Under the pieces are notes generated by a model that was given only the letters and a program-made list of their open reading frames with translations, was not told the DNA's origin and ran no database searches. Below are positions 30,276 through 39,359 of a stretch of DNA of 46,689 bases, piece after piece. The DNA is taken from assembly GCA_963575745.1 (NCBI GenBank), contig CAUYUJ010004014.1, positions 66,923 through 113,611 on the forward strand. The letters are read 5' to 3'. The stretch comes from Prorocentrum cordatum (Eukaryota; Sar; Dinophyceae; Prorocentrales; Prorocentraceae). Each line of letters begins with the position of its first letter. Positions within the stretch are counted from its first letter, which is position 1. The position numbers and the translations under genes were made by a program.

Positions 30276-31370
30276 CTTTTAAGCTCACGCCTATATTCTC
30301 ACATGCATGTCTTCGTGCTCAGTGTTTGTGTTGACGTTCGAATGCCAAGGGTGCTCTTGAGGCGTTTGAAGTTGCCTTGCAATGGTAAACGTGCCATGCT
30401 CGGGCGCCCGCCTTTGATTCAGTAGGGGCTCTGGCTTTCGGGCGGTTCCTTAAATCTAGGACGGGGAACCTATTCGTTGCCGATGCTCGCCGTGGCCGGA
30501 AAAGCTCCTGCGTTCTGTATCCAGAGGTCCTCATGGTAGCATTCCGCTCGACGCCCAGACATCCGGCGACTCGATAGTTTCGAGACGTGGGCCGAATGAC
30601 CGCTCGCCCCCGTTCCCCAGGGCCCGCTGTTCTGACTGGTTCCGGGGACGAATCCAGCCCACGAAGGCCCAAAATGGGTAATAATGACCGTCTCCATGGC
30701 GTTCGAGCCGCCGGATTTCCGTGTCTGCACTCTGGCCAATTCCGCTCGACACGGCTTTCGGTGCGGCAGTCGGCATTGCAGTCGACACGACGATTTTTGT
30801 TTCTTGAAGGGTCTGCGGCGCAGTTCGAGAGGGTCAAGGGTGCGCGCGATCCCATGATGGGACGCACTCCGGCTTTTCAGATTCGTGGCAATCTGGCTTC
30901 TCGGTGCAGGAGCGTGCTCGGCACCGATCTTCTTTCATCTTGGGAGGGAGGGAGGGAGAGTGAGGGAGGAAAAGAGAGGGAGGGTGAGAAAGAGATGGAC
31001 AGACAGCTAGAGAGAGAGAGGGAGGGAGGCAGAGAGGGGCAGAGAGAGGGTGTGAGAGACTGAAGATAGAGTGAAGGAGAGAGAGAGAGAGAGAGAGCGA
31101 GAGAGGGGGTGTGAGAGAGAGAGATGGGAGGGAGGGATCACGTCTGGAGACTGGGCGCAGACGTGCGCTCTGGCGGCCCCTGCTACCGTGCGGCAGCTGC
31201 CGTGCGAGCGCCGGGCGCGGGGGCCGGAGCGCCGCGCGCGCGGGGCCCTGCTCGCCCCCGTCGGGGTGGGATGCGCAGCCTTGTAGGCACGGCCTCGTCC
31301 TTCGGCGATCCAGGGCTCCCATCGGCGGCGAGCCCTGGGGGGGGGGAGGAGTGGAGGAATCAGAGGAGGG
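30276..31370. other. Gene-free stretch with GA-rich repeats
   Basis: The first 100 bp may be the 3' UTR of the membrane protein gene. GGGA/GAGA repeats run from about 30943 to 31130. Frames at 30319-30867 (minus) and 30587-31063 (plus) have no recognisable motifs. Confidence 0.6.
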
Positions 31371-31497
31371 GAGGAGGAGGAGGAGGAGGAGGAGGAGGAG
31401 GAGGAGGATGTAAAGGAGGAAAAGGATGAGGAGGATGGAAAGGAGGAGGAGGAGGAGGAGGAGGAGGAGGAGATGCCCATGCCGCTACCTTTGCCTC

Positions 31498-31592
31498 GTT
31501 GTCCCGTTTTCGAGCCCTTCTGGGAGGCCCTCGTCGCCACCGCTGGCTTCGCCTCGAGATCCTGGCCAGAAGGCACCCCCGGAGAGGTCCAG
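31498..31592 (+). repeat. Dispersed repeat, direct copy of 11257-11350
   Basis: Shares CCCTCGTCGCCACCGCTGG and GGAGAGGTCC in the same order as the copy at 11257. Confidence 0.82.
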
Positions 31593-31667
31593 GGAGCAGC
31601 GACACATCGGCACCTTCTGGTCTCCCCAGGCAAGGCGCGGGCCTCCGCGGAAGACCTCGGGCCCTTG

Positions 31668-32050
31668 AGGAGGAGGAGGAGGAGGAGGAGGAGGAGGAGG
31701 AGGAGCGAGGAGCGAGGAGCGAGGAGCGAGGAGCGAGGAGCCAGCGGCGCGCCCGTGGGGAAAATGAGAAGGAGCAGGCCTTCTCAGAAGGCAACGGACA
31801 CTTCTGAACAGGACACTTCTGAGAAGCGGGATGGCTTCTGACATGCCCCGTTGCCTTCTGAGAAGGCCTGCTCCTTCTCATTTCCCCCACGGGCGCGCCG
31901 CCGGCTCCTCGCGCCTCGCTCCCCGCTCCCCGCTCCTTGCTCCTCCTCCTCCTCCTCCTCCTCCTTCTCCTCCTCCTCCTCCTCCTCCTTCTCCTCCTCC
32001 TCCTCCTCCTCCTCCTCCTCCTCCTCCTCCTCCTCCTCCTCCTCCTCCCA
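31668..32050. repeat. Long hairpin with GGA/TCC arms
   Basis: 31746-31797 and 31848-31899 are inverted copies of 52 bp (GGCGCGCCCGTGGGG...GAAGGCAACGG) with about two mismatches, around a 50-bp loop. Complementarity continues outward through GAGCGAGGAGC against GCTCC-rich sequence and then GGA triplets against TCC triplets, giving arms of up to about 130-150 bp. Possibly a foldback element or a replication product. Confidence 0.9.
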
Positions 32051-32699
32051 CACATGGTCCGAGCAGATGTGGTCCAAGGATCGCTCCGCACTGCCTCGCC
32101 CATCGGAGGCGCGAGGCGCGGGGCACCTGGCCCCCCTCTGCAGGCCCCCGCGTCGGCGCCACGCCGCGCTCGCCGAGGAAGTGAGGAGGGTCCCCAGGAG
32201 GAGGAGGAGGAGGAGGAGGAGGAGGAGGAGGAGGAGGAGGAGGAGGGGAGGAGGGAGGAGGAGGAGGGGGAGGAGGGGGAGGAGGGGGAGGAGGGGAGGA
32301 GGGGAGGAGGAGGAGGAGGAGGAGGAGGAGGGAGGAGGAGGAGGAGGAGGAGGAGGAGGAGGAGGAGGAGGAGAGGGGAGGAGAGGAGGGAGGAGGGGGG
32401 AGGAGGGGAGGAGGGGGAGGAGGAGGAGGAGGAGGAGGAGGAGGGAGGAGGAGGAGGAGGAGGAGGAGGAGGAGGAGGAGGAGGAGGAGGAGGAGGGGAG
32501 GAGGAGGAGGAGGGGGAGCAGCGAGGAGCAGCGAGGAACGAGGAGCGAGGAGGGAGGAGGAGAGAGGAGGAGGGGGAAGGAAGGAGGAGGAGGAGGAGGA
32601 GGAGGAGGAGGAGGGAGGAGGAGGAGGAGGAGGAGGAAGAGGAGGAGGAGGAGGAGGGGGGGGGAGCCTGAGGGAGATTGGTTCGGATGGGGCCAGGGC

Positions 32700-32840
32700 T
32701 CCAGGGTGCCCTCGGTTTCTGGGGGTTCGATGGTTCTGCCATGGAAAGCGTGACGTTCCCGCACCAAGAATCAATGGATGTCCTGCGGTCTCAGGGTTGG
32801 GTTTCTTGTGGAAGGTTTCTTGTGGTCGAGCCCCTAGTGC
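32700..32840 (+). repeat. Dispersed repeat, direct copy of 12402-12530
   Basis: Second copy of the repeat containing GGTTGGGTTTCTTGTGGAAG and AGCGTGACGTTCC; somewhat diverged at its left end. Confidence 0.85.
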
Positions 32841-33018
32841 AAAGCCGTTCCAGAGCGTTCCAGAATCCTCTCAGAGCTTTCCAGAACATTCCGAGAAGGC
32901 CACGGGCGCCCGAGACAACCTCCAGATCCGCCGGATCTCAGAGATCCTCGATCTTTCTTCACCCCACTTTATCTTCGTCCTGGCTTCGCCTGACTGGTCC
33001 TTAGGAGCAACGTCAGGG

Positions 33019-33179
33019 TTAGGTCTGGCCTGTCCCTCTACAGGCGGATTTGGGACGAGAAAGTAAACAGACGCAAGAACATATAACAATTCCAAGACAC
33101 CCAAAACAAAAACATGGTCCCCAAGCTTTCTCTTTGACTGCTTTGGAATATCCCCCCTGTAGAGGGACAGGCCCGGCTG
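33019..33179. mobile_element. MITE family D, copy 2 (Mutator-like TIR element)
   Basis: 161 bp with inverted ends sharing GGCCTGTCCCTCTACAGG on both sides, the same core as copy 1 at 17873-18066. A perfect 10-bp direct repeat AACGTCAGGG flanks it (33009-33018 and 33180-33189). The interior is different from copy 1 except near the ends. It has no coding capacity. Confidence 0.9.
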
Positions 33180-33304
33180 AACGTCAGGGGCGGATCGGCT
33201 CAGGGGGGGCGGGGCATCGGTCACCAAGCGGCCCGGTTCTTCGCCGACGGGGGCCCGGTGGTCCGCCCCGCCCGGGAGCGCGTTGCTGCGCCCTCGAGGA
33301 CGGT
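33180..33304. other. Short gene-free spacer
   Basis: GC-rich sequence between MITE D2 and repeat E; nothing recognised. Confidence 0.45.
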
Positions 33305-33475
33305 CGCCGATGTATTTGAAGCGACCCTGGGACACACAGATAAATACACACACGTATAACAGGATGCCCCACATTTTCCCATATGTTCTGAGTTCTTGTC
33401 TTCCCCCCGAATTCCCAGATGTTTCCACATCTCCCTGGGAGTCAGCGATTGATTGTGTCTGTGTGTCTGTTTCCA
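33305..33475 (-). repeat. Dispersed repeat E, inverted copy of 18248-18415
   Basis: Begins with CCCTGGGACACACAGATAAA on the plus strand and ends GTGTCTGTGTGTCTG, the complement of the order seen at 18248-18415. Confidence 0.82.
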
Positions 33476-33656
33476 CTCCTGAGTACCACGGGAGGAAGAA
33501 CCACCCGGACCGGACAACTGGCGTTTACTAAGCGGCCCTGGGCGTTTCCCCAGCAGTCCCGCCGTGCTTGATTCCTTCTTTGGGTGCATTTGCTACTGCA
33601 AGTCATCGGGGTGGATTTGCTCCTCTCGAATGTATCGCCGATTCCGGGTCGACGAA

Positions 33657-33930
33657 GAACTGAGCTCTCCTGGGGGTGGGGGTGCCGGGGCCAGGAGCGG
33701 GGGAATGGGCGAAGTCGGGCGAGAAATTGTCGTCTGGGGGGGTCCCAAGAACTGAGCTCTCTTGGGGGGGCGGGGGGGGCCGGGGCCAGGAGAGGGGTAA
33801 GGGCGCTTTCGGGCGAGAAATTGTCGTGTGGAGGGTTCCAAGAACAGAGGTCTCATGGGATGGGGGTGCCAGGGCTTGGTGGGGGGACCTGGTGGGGGGG
33901 GTCCCTCCTGAGCCGGTCCACACCTGCACG
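33657..33930. repeat. 92-93-bp tandem repeat, three copies
   Basis: Units start GAACTGAGCTCTC at 33657 and 33749 and GAACAGAGGTCTC at 33842, each with GGGCCAGGAG- or GTGCCAGG-like and GGGCGAGAAATTGTCG words. The third unit is truncated. Confidence 0.92.
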
Positions 33931-34036
33931 CTGCCCTGCAGGTCCTGAGGCGTCCGCCGTGCCGGGCCCCCCGCGAGCCACTCCGTGGGCCGCGGGGCCG
34001 TCAGGTGGCGACTCAGAGCGGGAGGCTGGCACTTAC

Positions 34037-34211
34037 TAAAACGACGCGAAGATCGGGACACAATCGGATCGGGATAACTCGAAATCTCTGAGAATCGGCG
34101 GGTTTGGAGGATGTATTGGGCGCCGCGGCCGCTCCAGAGCGTTCCGGAACGCTGTGAGAGCGCTCCGGAACGCTCTGGAGCGATTTATCCCGATCCTAGC
34201 CCTGTTTTTTA
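34037..34211. mobile_element. MITE family A, copy 2, inserted in MITE B
   Basis: 175 bp, about 98% identical to 11811-11983, with two extra T near the right end. Flanked by CTTAC at 34032-34036 and 34212-34216. Removing the element and one CTTAC rejoins an exact MITE B end next to its own target duplication. Confidence 0.92.
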
Positions 34212-34212
34212 C

Positions 34213-34367
34213 TTACCAGCCTGGAACATGTCCCTATCCCTATGCTGGGCACCTCGTCACGATGCCAATCTTAGGGGTTCCCTCGTTTTTTGAGGGCGAA
34301 ACCCCAAGATTGTCATCGCCTTTTGGCGTGTCAATCTCAGGGAAAGGGGTACGTTCGAGGCTGGTAA
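34213..34367. mobile_element. MITE family B
   Basis: 155 bp with imperfect terminal inverted repeats of 29 bp (about 24 matches) starting TTACCAGCCT and ending AGGCTGGTAA. An inner hairpin pairs AATCTTAGGGGTT with AACCCCAAGATT-like sequence. The target duplication is GGCAC: the right copy at 34368-34372, the left at 34028-34032, now separated from the element by MITE A. No coding capacity. Confidence 0.85.
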
Positions 34368-34527
34368 GGCACCCCCAGAAAGCCCAGGGGTAGCCCCGCG
34401 CCCCTGATATCAATCCCCTTGGGATAATGCAGGTCGCGTTCGGGGGGGGATGGTCAATTTCTCGCGTGGCGACTCAGAGCGGGAGGCTGGCCCCCACTGA
34501 AAGCCCAGGGGCGACCCCGCGCCCTTG

Positions 34528-34723
34528 TCGGGCCGGGCGAAAGGGGGGGAATTGGGAAAGGGGGGGTTACGAAATTTGCTGCATGCAGCCGGTTTCGGCC
34601 TCACCGAGGGGCCCATTCCTCCATACATAGCCGCCTCCGGCGCCGGGAGGCGCCGGGAAAATCAGCTACGTGAGCTGATTCTCAAACCCCCCCTTTGCTA
34701 TCCCCCCCTTTCGCCCGACCCGA
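34528..34723. mobile_element. MITE family C
   Basis: 196 bp with 22-bp terminal inverted repeats differing at one base (start TCGGGCCGGGCGAAAGGGG), with weaker pairing to about 45 bp, and an inner palindrome AATCAGCT/AGCTGATT. Flanked by CCTTG at 34523-34527 and 34724-34728. The reconstructed empty site GCGCCCTTGGTA is found intact in another satellite unit near 34959. No coding capacity. Confidence 0.93.
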
Positions 34724-35289
34724 CCTTGGTAATAATCCCCGGGGGATGATGCAGGTCGCGTTCGGGGGATGGTCAACTTCTCGCGTGGCGACTCAGAGCG
34801 GGTTGCTGGCCCCCATTGAAAGCCCAGGGGTAGCCCCGCGCCCCTGGTAATAATCCCCGGGGGATGATGCAGGTCGCGTTCGGGGGGGATCGTCAACTTC
34901 TCGCGTGGCGACTCAGAGCGGGTGGCTGGCCCCCATTGCAAGCCCAGGGGTAGCCCCGCGCCCTTGGTATCAATCCCTGGGGGAGGATGCAGGTCGCGTT
35001 CGGGGGGGTCGTCAACTTCTCGCGTGGCGACTCAGAGCGGGAGGCTGGCACTCCTAGAAAGCCCAGGGGTAGCCCCGCGCCCCTGATGTCAATCCCCGTG
35101 GGAGGATGCAGGTCGCGTTCGGGGGGGGATGGTCAATTTCTCGCCTGGCGACTCAGAGCGGGAGGCTGGCCCCCATGGAAAGCCCAGGGGTGGCCCCGCG
35201 CCCCTGGTAATGATCCCCGGGGGATGATGAAGGTCGCGTTCGGGGGGGATGATCAATCCCTCGTCCCCGTAACTCGAACATATGTACGG

Positions 35290-35610
35290 GGTGATTTGAC
35301 AGAAAGCTGACACTGCAGAATTCCATCGCCCAGCCACACACTCGCGAAATGGGAGACATGAAGCGATGATAATCCCATAGCCTTGCCGCACGTGCGTGAT
35401 TTGGGATAGCTGGAGAGGTTGGATTCCCAGATCCTTGCCGCACGTTCGGGTTTAAGGAACGCTTAATTGTGCAAACCCAGTGGCCCTGCCACACGTTCGT
35501 GACATGGGAAAGCTGAAATGGCGAGAATCCCACAGCGCTGCCACACTTTCGTGGCATGGGAAAGCTGAAGTGGTGAGAATCCCATCGCCCTGCAACTTGT
35601 GCGTGATTTG
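35290..35610. repeat. About 50-60-bp degenerate tandem repeat
   Basis: Words like CCTTGCCGCACGTTCG and GGGAAAGCTGAA with AATCCCA recur five to six times. The last two units are the most similar to each other. Confidence 0.85.
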
Positions 35611-35969
35611 TTGCTACTCAACAAGAAGATTGGCAAGTTGGATTCGTACCTTCCACAGCGATCATGGTGTTCGACCTTGCTGCCACTCTCCCCCGACCAA
35701 CTCTGTTTTGGCCGGGGATAATATTTGTCCATATGGAAAAGGGGATGTGGTCTGCTTCATAATCCGGGGCACAGGGTTATTGAATCGCTTCGCTCATTCC
35801 GCCGGCCCGTGATATGGCATCGCTGGTTTTTGTCTGTGTGTTCGTTGCCCATGTTGCGCTCTTGGGGGCGGGTGTCGTTCGGACGCGTTGCGTGGGGAGT
35901 TGTGATGGTGAAGCAGTTCCCTGGGGGTCGTCTCTCGATGGGGCGAAATAGAGTCGTCGTCAAGATGCT
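35611..35969. other. Gene-free stretch
   Basis: No repeat, element or gene recognised. Confidence 0.45.
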
Positions 35970-36610
35970 TCTTTGGGGGGCCTCTTGGGGTCTGTTGAGA
36001 GGCCGTTCGGGGGCGCCTGGGAGACATGTTTGAAGCCTTCTGGGGCTTCTTTTGGGCCTCCTGGGAGTCTCCTGGGGCCTCTTGGCGACATCTTGGGGCC
36101 TCTTGGAGGCCTCTTGGGGCCTCTTTGGGACCTCCTGGGCGCCTTCTGGGACGGAGGGCTCCATTTTTGAGTTCTCGGTATCCCTCCTGAGTCCCTCTTG
36201 GGCCCGTCTTGGGGCCTCTTGGTCCGTCTTGGGCGGCACTTGGGCCGTCTTGAGGGCTCTCTTGGGTCGTTTCGGCGCCGTCTTGGGAGCTTCGTGGGCC
36301 GTCTTGGAGCGGTCTTGGGGGCCTCTTGGGCCGTCTTGGAGCGTCCGGAAGCCGAAAAAGCCAGAACACAAAAAACATCGAAAAAAACAATGAAAATCAA
36401 CGATTTTGGCCTCTTGGGGCTCTCTTCGGAGGCCTCTTGGAAGGCTCTTGGGGCGTCTTGGAGGCCTCTTGGGCTGTCTTGGGGGCCTTTTGGGCCGTCT
36501 TGGGGTCATCTTCGGCGTCTTCGAGCGCTCTTTGGGCGTCTCGGGGGCCTCTTGGGCAGTCTTGGGGGCCTCTTGGGGCACTCTGAGCGCGCTCTGGGGA
36601 GCCTGAGAGG
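35970..36610. repeat. Second block of the 10/11-bp phased minisatellite
   Basis: Same family as 9600-11040. TCTTGG/TCCTGG words follow at 10 or 11 bp, and the conserved spacer of about 78 bp (CGTCCGGAAGCCGA...AATCAACGATTTTGGCC) is present at 36342-36413. Confidence 0.92.
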
Positions 36611-36756
36611 CCGCACCCAGAAGGAAAACCATCTCTGAGTAGACTTGGTCGGGCGGCGACCGGGCGTTGGTCGGGGTACTTTTCGCCGGGGGACCCCCAG
36701 GGGCCGCCCCGCGCGCGCGAACTAGAAATACTGTTAATACTGTTAACCAGTTACCG

Positions 36757-36818
36757 GAGATCTTAGCACGCCCTGGCCCGTTGGGCCGAGATCTTAGCAC
36801 GCCCTGGCCCGTTGGGCC
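36757..36818. repeat. 31-bp perfect tandem duplication and hairpin
   Basis: GAGATCTTAGCACGCCCTGG and the following 11 bases occur twice without change, at 36757 and 36788. Immediately after, CCGGCGA...TCGCCGG forms a perfect 7-bp stem. Confidence 0.95.
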
Positions 36819-36844
36819 GGCGAATTTTGTTCGCCGGTCCCTAC

Positions 36845-37012
36845 CGGAGGCGGAGGAAGAGGAGGAGGACGGGGGAGCAGGAAGATGAGGAGCGTGAGGA
36901 GGAGGAGGAGGAGGAGGAGGAGGAGGAAGAGTTGGAGGAGGAGGAGGAGGAGGAGGAGGAGGAGGGGGAGGAGAAGTAGGAGGAGGAGGAAAAGGAGAAG
37001 GACGGGGAGCAG
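36845..37012. repeat. GGA microsatellite
   Basis: GGA triplets with interruptions over about 165 bp. Confidence 0.95.
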
Positions 37013-37537
37013 GAGGAGCCCCAGGGATGTCAAGAGACGACTTGGAGTAGAAGGATGGGTCTTGGTGGACCAGTGCCCCCCAATACCCTTGACCTTGCGA
37101 GCCCGTGTGCCTGAAGCCAACCTGCGCGGTGAGTGCGCTCGGCAGGATCTGTTGGAGACAAGTCCACGCAGGCATGCTGGCAGCAGAGAGGACCTGTGCC
37201 CCTCGGGACTCCCTCCGCCAGCCCTCTCGAGCCGCGGGGCTTCCAGCCGCCGCGCTCCCTCGAGAGGGAGGCTGGAGCCTGCCCAGCAGCCCCCGCCCCT
37301 CCTGCCTCGCACTCTTCGCCTGCTTCCTCCGGAGGGCGCCGGGCTGTGCGGCCAGCCGGCGCCGCCCGCCGCAACCAATTGGCTGTTCCTGCGCCCTGCG
37401 CTGTCGCCGCGTGAGGATAAAACGTGGGCCCGTTGCAAGCCACACCCTTCGGAGCCGCCGAGCTGGCCCTGCTGACCTCCGTCCTTCTGCACCGAGCCGG
37501 CCGTGCTCTTTCTTCTTGGTTGGGCCTCTGGAGGCCT
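37013..37537. other. Gene-free GC-rich stretch
   Basis: Overlapping open frames in several frames without recognisable motifs. Confidence 0.45.
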
Positions 37538-37665
37538 TGGCATCGCTCGGACGTGTGCGTTTTTTCCTCGGCGAGGACCATCGAGGAGCATCCTTGATCA
37601 CTTGGCGAAAGAACCACGCACGAAACCGAACAAAAACACAGGGAATGGACGTCCGAGCGATGGCC
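37538..37665 (+). repeat. Dispersed repeat, direct copy of 7800-7945
   Basis: Second copy, containing TTTTTTCCTCGGCGAGGACC and GACGTCCGAGCGATG. Confidence 0.85.
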
Positions 37666-37889
37666 AGAGGCCGAAGCCGGGCCAGAAGGCCGGCAAGCAC
37701 AAGGCTCCCAGCCGGGACAGGAGGACGCGGCGCGCCCGTGGGGGGGGGGGGGTCGGCGCTGAAGGGGGTGGCCTGTTGTTGAGGAGGAGGGTGGCTTTCT
37801 AGGTCGGCGGGGAGCCTGCTCGGGGGCCCTCCTGGCTTCCGAAGAGGCCTCGGATGAGCGTCTGGACCCTTGTGAGAAGGCCCCCGCGT

Positions 37890-38145
37890 TGCAGAAGAAC
37901 CCCCCCCCGCTTACTTTCGGGGAAGCGTAAGACCCGGGTTTGCCAGGACTCGGGTTCGCCATCGTTTTTTGACGACCGCGCCTCGGATTTTGACGAGGAG
38001 GAGTTTCGTGGGATGTCTGCAGCGGGAGGCCTCGTCAAAATGCACGCTCGGCCTCGTCATTTTTTTGACGACCTCGTCGGGGATTTCCGAGTTCCCTGTA
38101 CCCGGGTCTTACGCCTCCCTGACAGAAGAACCCCCCCCCGCTTCT
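37890..38145. repeat. Foldback-like segment flanked by a 21-bp direct repeat
   Basis: GCGTAAGACCCGGGT (about 37925-37940) and ACCCGGGTCTTACGC (about 38099-38114) form perfect inverted ends of a 190-bp segment that also contains nested palindromes with TTTTGACGAGG and CCTCGTCAAAA. A direct repeat beginning CAGAAGAACCCCCCCCCGCT lies on both sides, at about 37891 and 38122. It could be a MITE in a duplicated stretch. Confidence 0.75.
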
Positions 38146-39359
38146 TTGGAGGGCCGCCACCCTCGCAGCACCCGTTTTGCGCGCTCGCCGCCACGCAACG
38201 GGTGCTCCAGGGAGAGGTACAGATGGGCAGGGGTGGAGGAGACATGTTGCCACGAAAGAGGGTGTGGTCCGTGATGGGGGAGATGGTCAGAAGACAGGAT
38301 GGACATGAGTTCCTGACCAGCTTTTCAGTTTCCGGCCTTTTCGAGGTCCCTGGTGGGCACCAGGGCCGTCGCACAACGACACAGGATCAACACACGATCC
38401 TGGGGACAATTGTGGGAACCCAAGGGCTCAATCTTGTTTTTCATCATGCGATTTTGGGCGGAGTGGGAGGGGGTGTATGAAGGGGGAGGACGGAATAGGT
38501 AAACAAGAGGAACAAATCAGAAAAGGGGGGCGGCGCTCGGTGAGACAGTCTTGACGGGTTCCCGCGTGAAGTGTTTCGAGCACCATCAGGGCTCTGCAAA
38601 TCGTCTCCGTTGCAGTCCTCGGTGTCTCTGTGTATATTCGACTACATGTACTTAAAAATCACATGTGCACATATAGTGGAGATCCCGGCCCTGGACTCCT
38701 GGGCTGGGACCTCCTTTGTATTTCGGTCCCCAACCCCTCCCTGGGCGACCCCCGGAGGTTCCACTCAAGTCCTAGCCATTATTGCTCGAGGTACTGAGCT
38801 GTCTAGCTCGCCACGTGGCATCGTTGCCGCTCTCAGTTTTGTTATCTGATCCGCGGAGCCCAGACCCGCAGCTGCTTTGGCGATGACACTTGCCACTTGG
38901 CGAGGCCTGCGGCAGTTTGCGCGCGACGGTGGCCACGAGGGCCCACATTCGCAGGACGCCGCCGAACCTTCCCAGCAGCCTGGCGCGCGAAGGGACACTG
39001 CTGCCGAAAACGCGCCTTGTGGTGACACCTGAACGCACCTGCACCGGTCATGGGCGCAGGCGGGACCCAGCAACCACCGGTGTAGGCGTATGGTTGGCGT
39101 CGGCCTGGAGGAGAGTGGTGCCGCCCGGCCCTCGCAGCCGCTGGGCGCCCACGCGCCCCTCCTCCTCGAGAACGAGGAGGCAGAGGCAGCGCGCTGTCTC
39201 CGCCAGTTGTTTAATGGCCCAGTGTTGCCAGCCAGAACAGCCACAGGGCGCCCAGCGGCCATCCGATGGATCGTCAGTGTCCCTTTCCTTCTTGCATCGA
39301 CGCTGCCTTCGTCATGAAGGATACGTTCTACCACTGCGACTCCTTCGAGGGGAACCCCG
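38146..39359. other. Gene-free stretch upstream of the recombinase-like gene
   Basis: No conserved frame was recognised. CCTAGCCATTATTGCTCGAG at 38772-38791 is a weak match to the spliced leader (about 12 of the last 15 positions) and may be an old relic or chance. Confidence 0.45.

Larger units (their letters stand above)
31371..32665. repeat. GGA/TCC megasatellite-like block
   Basis: GGA on the plus strand occupies most of 31371-31470, 31668-31705 and 32200-32665; TCC occupies 31937-32050. The block is interrupted by unique sequence at 31471-31667 (including a dispersed repeat) and 31740-31936. Very long Pro-, Ser-, Glu- or Arg-rich frames on both strands are artefacts. Confidence 0.97.
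34005..35265. repeat. About 119-bp satellite array, host of three MITEs
   Basis: Units contain GCAGGTCGCGTTCGGGGG, GGCGACTCAGAGCGGG, GGCTGGCCCCC, AAAGCCCAGGGG and CCCCGCGCCC. The word CAGGTCGCG occurs at 34431, 34752, 34870, 34990 and 35109, with a variant at 35230; spacings are 118-121 bp except 321 bp where a MITE has inserted. The first partial unit is split by two further insertions. Undisturbed units supply the empty target sites. Confidence 0.95.

Noticed and set aside
31360-32774. Very long serine-, proline-, glutamate- or arginine-rich open frames on both strands
   Set aside because: They are direct translations of GGA/TCC triplets in all frames, with no other protein features.
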